DNA of 64,000 nt, from NCBI GenBank assembly GCA_036426205.1, contig CM071570.1, positions 146,594,166 through 146,658,165 on the forward strand, given 5' to 3'. The translations under genes were made by a program, and so were the position numbers. This document shows positions 35,480 to 46,562 of this stretch, piece by piece. Every line of letters begins with the position of its first letter. Position 1 is the stretch's first letter. The notes beneath the pieces are model-generated. The model saw nothing but the letters and a program-made list of their open reading frames with translations, had not been told where the DNA came from and ran no database searches. The DNA comes from Ascaphus truei. Its lineage: Eukaryota > Chordata > Amphibia > Anura > Ascaphidae.

Positions 35480-36340
35480 TTCTTAGGTGTCATTGTTGAC
35501 TCCTTTCTCCTTTATCTGACATGTTCCTCACCAAATCCTATTATTTTCAACCTCCTTAATTTTGCCAAAATACTCTCTTCCTACAATGAACAATGTACCA
35601 AAATTCTTATTCACCGACTCATATCAAGAGATGGGCAAACTGGTCCAAAGATCTACATTCTCTCCCCTCGGATTTAATCCCATTGTGGATTTAAAAAGGC
35701 ATATTTCACTTTGTGAAACTGATGAGATTGTTCCGTCGAAATTTGCAGCGCAAAGGAACTGGCCAATCCATGTCAAATTCAAATCCGCAAAAATATTGCC
35801 CCTCTTTAATTATATCCCGATTGGACAACAACAACCTATTCTAGTTAGTCACTCCTCTGTCCCCTCTCCAGTTCATTCTAAATGTTACTGCCAGATTTAT
35901 TCTCCTCACCCATCACTCTTCTAATCTCTCCACCTCTACATTATTTACTCTCATTCCCACCAACAAAACTTTTCCTATGATGCACCCAACTCTGGAATTT
36001 TCTTCCATGCATGAAAATATTCTCCCCTACCACACATACATTTAAAGGTACTCCAGAAACATACTCTTTCAAAGAAGCCTACCAAAACACTCCTGATGTA
36101 TTTCTTTCTCTTATTTGTTTAACTTTCATTTTAGAAGTTGATAGCTAAACCCATGCTGAGCAACATTCCATGTCTCTTTTCTCCATGTTTTTTCATTGGA
36201 GTAAGGATCTCATTCATATTTGTTCAAATTGTCTTAACTTATTTATACTATTCACTTTTTACACAATGATATTGAATTCCCTTCCTCATTGTACTGCACT
36301 GCAGATTAGGTTGGCACTGTAGAAATAAAAGATAATAATA
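35480..36340 (+). pseudogene. L2 LINE ORF2 3' fragment and tail
   Basis: Several frames show the L2 RT C-terminal signature: GVIVDSF-like GVTLD equivalent at about 35490, ILIHRLIS at about 35600, then after a small insertion the LDYCN-type and L.SH.S.PSPVHSKC block to 35925. The 3' end, GGCACTGTAGAAATAAAAGATAATAATAAT (in parts, about 36310-36340), is the usual L2 tail. Heavily decayed by frameshifts. 5' truncated. Confidence 0.65.
35625..35808. mobile_element. Short hAT-like insertion in the L2 fragment
   Basis: AAGAGATGGGCAAAC at the left and ATTGCCCCTCTTTAAT at the right are inverted repeats, related to the ends of 24089-24779. It splits the L2 reading frame between ILIHRLIS and the following block. 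Non-coding. Confidence 0.55.
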
Positions 36341-36539
36341 ATATGAACTGTAAGCACGGCTCAACATGCATGAGCTGAGTTGAAACTAAAACCTAATCTT
36401 TTATTCCTGTTTGCGTTGAATCTCACATTACTGTATATTCCCCACCCAATGAAAACATTACTCATCAGCAGCAACAGGAGAAGAGAGTACTGCTGCTGAA
36501 GCTGCAGCGCATAAATGAAAGAGCGAGATATGTATGTCT

Positions 36540-38530
36540 TTATTTATTTAGCGTCATTAATGTACATAGCGCTTCACGTAGACGTACACATTTTAAAGGT
36601 CAATAGAAAGAGTTGGATGCTAGTCAAATATTGAGGTGAAGGGCATTCCAGAGGTGTGGGGCAGTAAGTGAGAAATGTTTAAGGCGGGAGAGGGCTTTAG
36701 ATACAAAAGGGGTAGAGAGAAGACATCCTTAAGCAGACCGCAAGAGTCGGGATGCTGACTAGCAAGAAATTAGGGCTGAAATATAAGGAGGGCAGAAGAG
36801 TGGAAAGCTTTTAAAGTGAGGAGGTGAATTGAGTGCGCGAAGCAGGATTTGATAGGAAGCCAGGAGAGTGATTTCAGAAAGGGAGACACTGAGACAGATT
36901 TAGGAAAGAGTAGAGTGAATCTGGCAGCAGCGTTTAGGATATATTGTAGGGGAGACAGGTGAGAGGCAGGAAGGCCGGACTGTAGCAAGCTACAGTAATC
37001 AAGAAGGGAGAGAATGAGGGCCTGAGTCACAGATTTAGCAGTCGAGCAACAGAGAAAGGGTGTATCTTTGTAATATTGCGGAGGAAAAATTGACAGGTTT
37101 TAGATACATTTTGAATGTGAGAGGAGAATGTGAGAGAGAAGTCGAGTGTGACCCCTAGGCAGCGTGCTTGGGCTACTGGGTGAATGATAGTTCTTCCAAC
37201 AGTAATGTGGAAGGAGTTAGTAGGGCCAGGTTTGGGAGGAAGTATGAGGAGCTCTGTTTTTGCCATTTTAAGTTTAAGTCGGCAGAGGTCCATCAAGGAT
37301 GATATCGCAGAGAGCCATTCAGAAACTTTGGTCTGTACAGCAGGTGTAAGGTCAGCAGTTGAAAAATACATTTACAAAATACATTTGTGTGTTGTCAGCA
37401 TAGAGGGGATATTTATACCCACCTTAGCAAACTTGACACCCTCTACAATTCAATTTGTCGTTTTATTGTCCAATGCTACTACAATACACATCACTGCGAT
37501 ATGCTCAAAGAACTAGATTGGTCATCACTAGAGTCTAGGCGCAAAGTTCACTTTTCCTGTCTTGCCTTTAAATTCTCCATGGGCAAGCTACCCAGCTATC
37601 TGAACAAGCTCCTCACCCCTACCACTTGCAGCACTTATCACCTGAGATCAGACTCCAAAAGACTGTTCATGGTCCCAAGGCTCAACAAAGTATCCGGACG
37701 TTCCTCCTTCTCCTACCGTGCACCCCAAAACTGGAACAACCTACCAGAGACTCTCACATCCACCACCAGTTTAAGTTCTTTCAAATCTAAGGCTGTCTCA
37801 CATTTTAATCTGGTCTGTAACTGTTTCAAACGCCCATAATATATATTTTCTTTAACTGTACATGCAATGTCTTGTATATAATGTATACCCTGTTCATTTA
37901 TGTAACTGTATTTGTAACCATGTATTATTTATTTTACTCTGTGCCCAGAACATACTTGAAAACGAGAGGTAACTCTCAATGTATTACTTCCTGGTAAAAT
38001 ATTTTATAAATAAATAAATTTAAACCAAAGAGATGTGATTAGATCACCAAGAGAAAGTGTGTACAGGGAAAAGAAAAGAGGTCCCAGGACAGAGCCCTGG
38101 GCTTCCCCCACAGAGCGATCGATAGAGGAGGAGGACATGTTAACAGAAGAGACATTGAAAGTACGATGGGAGAGGTAAGAGGAGATCCTGGATAGAGCTT
38201 TGTTATGAATACCAAGAGTGTGAATGTGAAGGAGAAGAGGGTGGTCCACTGTGTCAAATACTGCAGAGAGGTCAAATAATATGAGCAGAGTGTAATGACT
38301 ACTGTCTTTGGCAGCATGGAGGTCATTAGTTATTTTAGAGGGCTGTTTCAGTCAAGTGAGCAGTGCAGAAGCCAGTTTGTTGAGGGTCTAGGAGAAAATA
38401 GGTGAGAAAGTGAAGCAAGCAAGAGAATACAAGACGTTCAAGGAGTTTAGAGGCAAAAGGCAGAAAGGGGATAGGTCGGCAGCTGAGGAAAATAAACTCT
38501 GACAAATTTAGGTTCAATTCCAAGTGAAGA
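36540..38530 (-). pseudogene. L2-clade LINE ORF2, reverse transcriptase half, split
   Basis: Minus-strand pieces in order: RT N-part (PFASKLLERLVFS, TGFCTAHLTETAL) at 38335-38523; DHPLLLHIHTLGI and GSVLGPLFFSLYTLSLGD at 38004-38326; YADNTQMY (the YADD box with Asp to Asn) at 37378-37401; KTELLILPP and ARCLGVTLDFSLTFSSHI at 37027-37371; and LLDYCSLLQSGLPASHLSPL, LNAAARFTLL, LSWLPIKS at 36770-37030. The 3' end at about 36540-36600 (AGCGCTATGTACATTAATGA on the minus strand) is typical of L2. Frameshifts, the altered catalytic box and a LINE inserted between 37402 and 38024 show it is dead. Confidence 0.9.
37402..38024 (+). mobile_element. 5'-truncated LINE nested in the L2 RT
   Basis: The plus-strand ORF to 37839 encodes a LINE C-terminal region: YNSICRFIVQCYYNTHHCDM, LKELDWSSLESRRKVH, YHLRSDSKR, FSYRAPQNWNNLP. 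The 3' UTR ends CTTCCTGGTAAAATATTTTA followed by an (ATAA)n tail at 38005-38024. It sits precisely between the L2 pieces TSLWF and YADN of the antisense LINE, so it inserted later. Clade uncertain (CR1/L2/Rex-like tail). Target duplication not clear. Confidence 0.75.
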
Positions 38531-38672
38531 ACATGAGTATAGAAAAATGTTAAAGAGTGATACAGTGTGCTCTAAATGTAATGTTCTCTAATCTATAATA
38601 TATACAGTTGTGATAAATTCAATATGTACAGATACAGTATACTGATGTGACTCAACATGATATAACATGACC

Positions 38673-38709
38673 TCAACACATTTTGCACCTCACATGCTTC
38701 ATCAGGGGT
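38673..38709 (-). ncRNA. Hammerhead-like motif 4, exact CTGATGA box
   Basis: Minus strand: CCCCTGATGA, short stem GCA/TGC with a 7-nt loop, then AAAATGTGTTGAGG. The first box is canonical, while the GAAA box reads AAAA. Stem II is only 3 bp. Confidence 0.35.
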
Positions 38710-38920
38710 AAAATCTGAGAGACAATGCTCATCCTTAAATACTCAGCTCAACAAATGAAACTTGTTGATTCCTTTTACATGATTACAATTAAATACAAAT
38801 ATATATAATATATCAATACGTGAATATACAATAAGGAATGGAGGTGATGTCGCTCAATCATAATCTACACAAATAAATTAAATTATAATATAAATAAAAT
38901 TACTTACTAGATATAGATAT

Positions 38921-39293
38921 TAGTGAAAAAAATGATTGCAACGGCGCTTACTTATAAAAATGTCCTAAAAAAGTGAACTATGTATAACAATGTGTTAAAG
39001 CAAATGACAGAAATAGTATATTTAAAATATATATAACGTGAACTGTCATCTATTAATAAATAGTGTGATAAATCCACCACCCAGTGTAAAGGTGCTAATA
39101 GAAAAGCTACTCAAAACCCTTGTAAAGACTGTTCTCTTAGTTTTTTGATTGCAGAATTCCTCAAAGATTCAGGGGAGCGCCAATGTTCACGTGGTTATAT
39201 GCAAAAGAAAAATAAAGGCAACATAGTGTAGTAGAGTCTCAACTCTTTCTTTCAAGTGTAAAGGTAATCCACTCACAATTTTCCTCTCATAAG
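38921..39293 (-). repeat. PLE terminal direct repeat, 3' copy
   Basis: TAGTGAAAAAAATGATTGCA ... CCTCTCATAAG, over 95% identical by eye to 43517-43890 (a few single-base changes). Confidence 0.92.
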
Positions 39294-39697
39294 TAAGGCA
39301 TTACAGAGACACTCCTCTCTCTGATTAGAGCAATGAAACTGGATATCCACAGGTGTAGACCCCTTTCAATTCCTCTCCACCACCGCACGAATACCCAGGA
39401 ATAATAAGAAACACCAAATAGCGCAATAACGTCTTAAAATGTATTGGAGATCATCACAAATAAAACATATGGATATGCACTCACATAAGGTATAATAGGT
39501 ACAGTCACTGTATGAAATCCCGATAGGTAAGAGCACTTCACCGGTACACAGTGTGTTTTTCCCCTCTGCTTCTCTGCTCCCATCAACGTCACATCCGGTT
39601 GACACAGGGCTAAGGGCGGAAGTGCTGTAAGGGGGATCTCCGGCTGCCAGGACTTCACATCTGAGACTTGCACAGGCTAGATGCTGAACAAAAGATT

Positions 39698-39729
39698 CTA
39701 TGCGTTTCGTCGGTACGACTTCTTCAGGA
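39698..39729 (-). ncRNA. Hammerhead-like motif 5, in the PLE 3' UTR
   Basis: Minus strand: CCTGAAGAA, stem GTCG/CGAC around TAC, then GAAACGCATAG. It lies between the PLE ORF and its 3' terminal repeat. Confidence 0.45.
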
Positions 39730-40141
39730 ATCTAGTTGCCCTATCACTGCTTAGCATATTTATAGGCACAGAACTTGTGAATCAATTAATCACTTAATTG
39801 CAATCCATATGGTAATAAAAAATGATAACGTTGGTAATTATTACGCATCTACTCGTTACATAGTAGTGCTCCAAAAATGTAACACACAATGATATAAAAA
39901 TGACAATCTATTTAATAAACATGAACATTATATATAAAAAAATTTAAGTAAAAAAAGTTTTTAATAGAAAATACTCATTAATCATGATAATTGTAAAATA
40001 TTCTAATATTGACATACATTGCTACCATGATCTAATGATTCAATCCTAGGGAGGAGAGAGGAAAAAGCAGAATGAGTAACTTATCATAATAATGCAAACC
40101 ATCAATACAGCAGACGAAAGAGATGCTTATCACAAAAAAGC

Positions 40142-41392
40142 TCATATGTCAATGCTGACATTTAACCCCTCTGGAACCAGCGTTTGGAGTCTATGGATCC
40201 AATATGTTTCACGCTGGGCCAGAAGGGTTAATCTGTCACCACCTCTCCAGTGGACAGGAACATGCTCAATTCCTTTATATGTTACCAATGTGGGATCTGA
40301 ATGGTGGTAAATACCGAAATGTTTAGAAACACAATGGGTTAATAGATTTTTCTTAATGTTCCCCATGTGTTCTAGTATACGTACTTTTAGGGGTCGTGAC
40401 GTTCTCCCCACATATTGGAGGCCACAAGGGCACTCCAATATATACACCACATATGAGTATTTACAATTTATATACTGGTTGATTTTAAACATTTCATTCG
40501 TTATATTTGATTTAAAGGTAAATTTCTCCGCACATTCTTGGACACAGGCTTTGCGTGAAATGCAACCGTAAAAACCAATTGGTTTATTTAACCATGAACT
40601 ACTGTCTTTTTTCCTTTTCATGGCAGTTGGGGCAAGCAGACTTTTCAGATTCGACGCTTTTTTAAAAATGATACTGGGTTTTTCTGGAATGTGACCACGT
40701 AATATAGGGTCATTCATAAGTACGTGCCAATGTTTAGATATTATTTTCTTAATCTGTGCAGACTCTCGATTGAATTCCGTAATAAAAGACATACCATATT
40801 TCATATTATTGGTTACATTTTTCCTTTTACTTGTCACAATTTTGGGCTGAATGATATCAGCTCTTGGTACTAATTCTAATTTCTGTACAGCTCTATTAAT
40901 GATCTTTTCTCCATATTTCCGTTCCCTGAATTTTTCAACTAATATTTCTGATTGTTCTAAATATATATTTTCATCGGTACAGTTCTGTTTAATACGTCTC
41001 AGCTGACCATATGGGATATTATGTATCCAGTTCTTATCATGACAACTTGTCTCCAAAATAAAATTATTTGCATCAACTGGTTTAAAGTGTGTTTTCGTAT
41101 TTAATCTCCGTTCTTCTACGTATATTACTAAGTCAAGGAACACAATTTCTTTTGGACTAGTGACTGAGGTAAATTTAATATTCTGGTTATTTTCATTCAA
41201 CCCAATAAGAAAGGAATCAAGAGATAATTGGTCTCCCTGCCATACAATCACCACATCGTCAATAAAGCGCCGCCAGAGGACCAGATTTGCCCCGAGCCCA
41301 TGCTGGGGCCAGATGGAATTATGTTCTCAATGGCCCATAAATAAATTAGCATAGCTAGGGGCAAATCTGGTCCCCATGGCGGACCCACACAA
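40142..41392 (-). pseudogene. PLE protein, RT end and GIY-YIG nuclease
   Basis: Same frame as the upstream RT piece, broken by TGA at 41329-41327. It starts with SAMGTRFAPSYANLF and RRFIDDVVIVW, the catalytic motif of PLE reverse transcriptases (F-x-D-D). KEIVFLDLVIYVEERRLNTK and IPYGQLRRIKQNC follow, the PLE RT thumb region. Next comes a long basic linker with cysteines (CISRKACVQEC) and finally YVVYILECPCGLQYVGRTSR with VRILEHM, the GIY-YIG nuclease. The frame ends at 40142. The protein would reverse transcribe its RNA at a nicked target. The RT and nuclease cores are well preserved. Confidence 0.92.
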
Positions 41393-42292
41393 CTATAAAT
41401 AATTCATATCATTAAAACTAAAATAGTTCTTTTCCAGAATAAATCTAATGGACTTTAAAAGAAAGTCTACCTGCTCCATCAACAAAGATTCATCATTCCT
41501 TAAATAGAATTCCACTGCACTACACCCATCATCATGTGAGATTGAGGTGTAGAGAGAGCTAACATCAGCAGTAGCTAATAGGAAATTATCTTGCCACTCA
41601 ATGGTATCCAGAATCCGAATTATATCTGCTGAATCCCTAATGTGTGATCTTAAATTTTTAACATATTTCTGTAAGAAATGATCTATATATTCTGAAAGGT
41701 TGCTTGTCAAGGAGTCTATACCAGAAATTATTGGTCTTCCTGGTGGACGGGAAATACATTTATGCAGTTTTAGGAGGAAATAGAATAATGGAAGTTTGGG
41801 ATTCTCATTCATCAGGTATTTAAATTCATTACTGTTCAAAACCTGAAGTTCTTTCCCCATTTCCAACAGGCCCTTTAATTCTCTTTGAAAATCATGTGTG
41901 GGGTTTTTATCCAGTATTTTATAAGTGTCCTTTTCTCCCAATAGTCTATTTGCTTCCTCCATAAAATAACTTTTGTTTAAAATTACCACTCCCCCCCCTT
42001 TATCTGCCTGCTTAATGACAATATCTTCTCTATCCTGTAATTCTTTAAGTGCATCTCTTTCTCTTTTACTTAAATTGTTTTTAAACTTTGTTTTAGAACT
42101 AATGTCCACAAGATTTTTAAAATCATTATTAATTAATTGATAATACACATTAAGAAAATCTCCCTTTTCCTGACTGGGATAAAATTTTGACTTAGGTTTC
42201 AAGTTTGTATGAATGTATTCCTGATTGCCACTGACAATAGGTAATATTGAATTTGACATATCAATATTTAGTCTTTCAGATTCCAGACCCAA
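41393..42292 (-). pseudogene. PLE reverse transcriptase, N-terminal half
   Basis: 299 codons ending at TAG 41395-41393, after which the same frame continues into the catalytic part. Recognisable PLE blocks are KQADKGGGVVILNKSYFMEE, FYFLLKLHKCISRPPGRPII, SGIDSLTSNLSEYID and LLATADVSSLYTSI (motif A Asp). Most of the finger and palm is present. The ATG at 42292 is simply the first Met in the frame, and coding sequence probably extends upstream with frameshifts. Confidence 0.9.
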
Positions 42293-42299
42293 AAAATGT

Positions 42300-43537
42300 C
42301 CTTTACGGTCATTTTTCTTATGAATTTATTCGCATTTATAAAGAGTTTAAAATTATTAGGTCCTATTGTTGGTGCAAATGTTAATCCCTTTTTAATCACA
42401 TTCTTCTGAAAATCAGTTAATACAATGTCACTCAAATTAAAAAATTTGTTTTTGTTACTCTCCTTGACTGTTTTCTTTAATATCTTTTCCTTCTCCCTCG
42501 TTTCCCTCTCTTAGGTTTCTTCTTTTGAGTGCAGTGGGAGATTCTGACATTTCCAGGGGAGCAAATCTGTTCTCCGTTACCCAAAAATGTGAAGGCTCCC
42601 TGTCCCCTAAAAAATGTACACTCTCCTCCTTTCTGGAATTATCCTTTGGGTGTTCTGTAAGTCTAACTCTTTCTTCCCTTTTCTCCTTTGGGTAACTGTT
42701 CATATACCTCTCATCTTTAGAGTAATCTGCTTGTGCTATTTCTCTAGTGTTGCTAACTTTCTCTTGTGACCTAATATCCTTAGTGTGATCAACCTTATGT
42801 GTATTGGATTCAGTTCTAGAAATAGAATCTGTTTTAAATGAATCCTGAATTTTCTCCTGATGGAAAAAAAATTATTTTTCACTAAAAGATTTTTTTCTCT
42901 TAAATGACCTGTTTGCATTCCAGTTTCTTTGGTTACCTTTACGGTAATCCTCTTCATCTCTCTGGAATTTCTTCTCTTTATTAGCTACTACAGTATATCC
43001 TTTTCCAAAGATTCTAATCTCTTTTGGAGTATTCCATCATTGGTTTTAAATACTGGGTGGTCTGTGAAGGGGTCTAATTTCTCTTTAATAGTGTTAATAT
43101 CTTGGTCTAATTGTTCATTTCTCTTTTTATGTTGTGTTAAAATTAACCTCATTAAATCAAATGATGCTGTGTCAATTATATCGTTCCATGTTTTCATAAA
43201 ACTACTGTCATCAAGATCAAATGAAGGTTTTTTCTTTATCCTTAATCCCCTAGGGATCCTTTTACACTCCATGTATTTTTCAATATACTGTACACCATAT
43301 CAAGCCACTTTCTTGAATCTTTAAAAACAATAGCTCCAATTTAGTAAACTCAAAATCAATAGTATCTTTCTCATTTAGATCTACTGGTATTTCACATGCT
43401 AGATGTTCTGTATTAGCATTTCTTAATGATCTTTTAGTGAAGATATTCATTTTTGGACTCCCCATTACAATTGGGATAATTAAGTGCAGCCAAAACAATA
43501 CCAAGAACTCAGACAATAGTGAAAAAAATGATTGCAA
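42300..43537 (-). pseudogene. PLE N-terminal region, degraded
   Basis: Frames at 43280-43537, 42988-43272, 42736-42957 and 42455-42703 are consecutive charged, coiled-coil-like segments (for example LEKLDPFT-like and HKKRNEQLDQDINTIKEKLD) between the 5' terminal repeat and the RT. They probably form the PLE N-terminal extension, now frameshifted. The function of this part in PLEs is poorly known. Confidence 0.55.
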
Positions 43538-43890
43538 CGGCGCTTACTTATAACAATGTCCTAAAAAAGTGAACTATGTATAACAATGTGTTAAAGCAAA
43601 TGACAGAAATAGTATCTTTAAAATATATATAATGTGAACTGTGATCTATTAATAAATAGTGTGATAAATCCACCACCCAGTGTAAAGGTGCTAATAGAAA
43701 AGCTACTCAAAACCCTTGTAAAAACTGTTCTCTTAGTCTTTTTGATTGCAGAATTTCTCAAAGATTCAGGGGAGCGCCAATGTTCACGTGGTTATATGCA
43801 AAAGAAAAATAAAGGCAACATAGTGTAGTACAGTCTCAACTCTTTCTTTCAAGTGTAAAGGTAATCCACTCACAATTTTCCTCTCATAAG
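43517..43890 (-). repeat. PLE terminal direct repeat, 5' copy
   Basis: Partner of 38921-39293. Followed by the AGATATAGATAT target duplication. Confidence 0.92.
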
Positions 43891-43900
43891 ATATAGATAT

Positions 43901-45300
43901 GTCTATTAAATAAATAAAAAAAATACAAAATAGTTCATTATTAATGATTTAAAACTTAAACTATATAATGATCAAAATATCCCTTAAATTAAATTGATAA
44001 GGAGAAACATCTTAAATAATCATAATACAATTAATATGTTCAGAAATAAAAAAAATATTATCTTTATATGAAAGTGTATTGATATGTGCTGTATACTAAA
44101 AACAATGCAAACTAATATAACAATACCAATCAAAGGAGATGAGAAGGCCCCAAATACAAATGATCCTTATAGTAATATCAAAAAGTTACATACACAAATA
44201 TTATTATTAAAATCCCACTCCAATTGAGAGCAATAGTCCCCATCTCTGGTGTAAATCCAAATCTCATATATATTTAGTGCAGTTGATGAATAGAGATGAG
44301 TGAATATTCCACCTAAATCCGACGTGTAATGGCCAGTTCCTTTGAGCCGTGGATTGTTTTCAAGGGTTGGTGGGAGAGAGGGGGGGCGAGTGAAGGAGGA
44401 GGTGTTTTTCCAATTAGTAGTTTCTCCCGTTGTGTGTGTATGTATGTATATATATATGGAAGAACGAAAAAAAGGCGCAATCCTGTGTAGCAATAAAAAA
44501 CAGGAAAATGTATTAATTAAAAATGAATTAATTAAGCAAGGAAGGCAAGGTGACTGAACAGATTAAAAAAAATACAATGATGCCAATTGACACAATAAAC
44601 ACAATATATGACAATAAAAAACAAGAGTACTCTTGAAAATAAAAAAGAAGGGAAATGTGACCAAAAAATGTCCAAAAGCTCAAATGTAGGAGGCAGTGAG
44701 ATGTGGGAGGAATTGTCACTCGATAGGTAGCAAATGACTGGAGCAACAAATGGGGAGAAGTAATTGACCCATCAGATGATAGATTGTGGATGTAAACGTG
44801 GAAAAATCAGGCTGATATGGACCTCTATAGATGGAGATGGGGGTAAGCAAATAGCATAGGCAAGGGATTAAGGAATGGTCTCACCAAAGGATGTAACCGC
44901 GATGACCACAGGGGTTTCCGCATCCCTCCGTCAGCACACCAACGAAATCACACTGGAGATGAACATGTGATGCTGATCCGGGTAACACTGGAGACGCTGT
45001 TCCACTTACACTTCCTGTATTACCCCCTCACACAAGACAGCTGTATTCGTTCAAGTTGAATATTCACTCGTGTCTCTGCTTGATGTCAGACTCAGACTCA
45101 GACAGACAGACAGACAAATGCAGCCTTCCACTTTGTTCTGCCAATATAACTGAAATAGTTGCTCTCACACCTCACATGCAATTAGGCACTCCTCTAACAG
45201 TCAGCTGTCGGACATTGATGACGCGAACCTACGCGTTTCGTCAGCTGTTTCGCCGACTTCTTCAAGGGTGAATTCTAGAGGATAAGTAGTGAACCTTTAT
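43901..45300. other. Repeat-rich, probably an older PLE terminus
   Basis: No ORF of note. The motif at 45228-45269 and scattered AATAAA on the minus strand suggest that the PLE above was inserted into another PLE-type end, part of which may be 38560-38908. (CAGACAGA)n-like patch at 45100-45115. Confidence 0.35.
45228..45269 (-). ncRNA. Hammerhead-like motif 6
   Basis: Minus strand: CCTTGAAGAA, 6-bp stem GTCGGC/GCTGAC with a 6-nt loop, then GAAACGCGTAGG. Confidence 0.45.
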
Positions 45301-45749
45301 AGGGTTGACTTAAACCTGATAATGTTAATTAGTAGGAAAACAAATATGATGTCTCTTAAAGAGAAATACATACAGAAAATGACCATCAATGAAACTAAGA
45401 CAGGGCCAATATATAACACAAAAAATCTAAGGTGATTGGAATAGGGCTGCAATATAAAACATATATAATAAGGCAAATCAAATTAAGAAAAAATATATTA
45501 TTAAACGTTACATACCAATAATCATAAAATAAATAAATATAAAATAACTATGAAATATATATATATATGCACTTCCACTGCAGCAAGGGATTCTGGGAAA
45601 TGACATGCAAATGAGCACACAGTGCCACTTTTTGCTTCAAAAACCATTTTTAACATGGTTCCCTATAGGCTTAAGCTTGCTGCATGGTCACAGCTTTGAG
45701 CACATCCAGGGTTAAGGTGCATACCAAGAAAACCCACCCACAGACAGCT

Positions 45750-46528
45750 TTTTTTTATTTATTTTTGTAGCCCGGGTGGTGAAAAGGTGATTTCACCTCT
45801 AAAATCCGAGCTCATGGTCAAGTGAGACCAGGTGCGCTCCACTTGTGACTATAGGCTCCGGAGAGCTGCAAGTCCATGACATAGTCAGTCCTCTTCAGCC
45901 AAGAGAGGCCAGGAAAAGTCCTGATGTTACACCGACGTCGTCATCTGAAGAATCCGACATCCATCCTATTCCCTCCCCGTGCAGTAGGCGCAGCAGGAGG
46001 GTCCAGGTCTTTAGGGTTTTTGGCTCACACCTACTTGCCCACCGCAGTTTTCTCCCGAGGGATGGAGACCACCGACCAGCACACAGTCTTGCATTCTCTG
46101 AAGAAAATTAGGTGACTGATAACCCAAAAATAACAAAACACAATCCATGGTGCGAGTGCTCCAGTGCGCTGTGGGATGCAGTGCAGGAAGTGCTCAGACA
46201 AAACGACAAAAAAAGATGTGCACAAGTGCACGCCAGACCCGGAAGCCTGGCAGGTAAAAAAATAATGGCTACCCCTCAGCGGAAGGCAATAAGGGGTGCC
46301 AGTGCAGAAAAATGTAGGGGTGGGCAAATTTATCCGTGCAAAAGTCAAGTGCGTGTGGCAACACATGACTCCACCAGGTTAACCACTCCTGGGGTGCTGT
46401 GATAAAATAGCCCGGGCTACATATCCGCACTTCCCGGCCATGACCAGAGGACCAGGTGTAGTCTGGAGAATCTGTCCTTCACAGGACAGACACTACACTT
46501 GATCTTAGCCAAAAGGCCGAGAAGCGAT
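45750..46528 (-). mobile_element. 779-bp retroposon with U2 snRNA 5' head
   Basis: On the minus strand it begins exactly at U2 nucleotide 1 (ATCGCTTCTCGGCCTTTTGG) and follows U2 for about 45 nt (46528-46484) with two mismatches. It then continues as unrelated sequence, starting with a strong hairpin (TCTGTCC/GGACAGA), and ends in an A-rich tail, CTACAAAAATAAATAAAAAA. It is flanked by the 6-bp repeat ACAGCT (45744-45749 and 46529-46534), and the surrounding fold-back repeat continues on both sides. The exact snRNA start, A tail and duplication show retrotransposition of an RNA with a U2-derived head. Body not recognised. ORFs in it are short and differ by frame. It could be an snRNA-headed SINE or a one-off chimera. 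Confidence 0.82.
46484..46528 (-). pseudogene. U2 snRNA 5' segment (pseudogene head)
   Basis: Covers the U2 5' end, including the branch-point-pairing segment region GTGTAGT. After about 45 nt the similarity stops, so stem-loops II-IV and the Sm site are absent and it cannot be a functional U2. Confidence 0.88.
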
Positions 46529-46530
46529 AC

Positions 46531-46562
46531 AGCTGTTTCAACCATTATGGGTCTCATCAGTG
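46531..46562 (-). ncRNA. Hammerhead-like motif 7, exact CTGATGA and GAAA boxes
   Basis: Minus strand: CACTGATGA, stem GACC/GGTT with a 6-nt loop, GAAAC, then AGCTGT. Both conserved boxes of a hammerhead core are exact. The U2-headed element is inserted directly behind it, splitting the downstream stem. A second copy of the 3' half (GGTCGAAACAGCTGTCTG) lies on the plus strand at about 46829. Confidence 0.5.

Larger units (their letters stand above)
38921..43888 (-). mobile_element. Penelope-like element with terminal repeats and 12-bp target duplication
   Basis: The element is flanked by AGATATAGATAT at 38909-38920 and 43889-43900. Direct repeats of about 373 bp form its two ends (38921-39293 and 43517-43890), the pseudo-LTR arrangement of PLEs, in which the 5' copy is the 3' end of an upstream tandem unit. 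Reading on the minus strand, the order is 5' repeat, leader and N-terminal region (43537-42300), RT (42292-41140), linker, GIY-YIG nuclease (about 40440-40145), 3' UTR and 3' repeat. The RT region lies in one frame with only two stops, so the copy is dead but young-looking. Confidence 0.9.

Noticed and set aside
35710..35745. CTGATGA ... GAAA pair like a hammerhead core
   Set aside because: The intervening sequence gives only a 2-bp stem and it lies inside a hAT-like element. Probably chance.
46484..46528. Functional U2 snRNA gene
   Set aside because: Only the first about 45 nt match. The Sm site and 3' stem-loops are absent.
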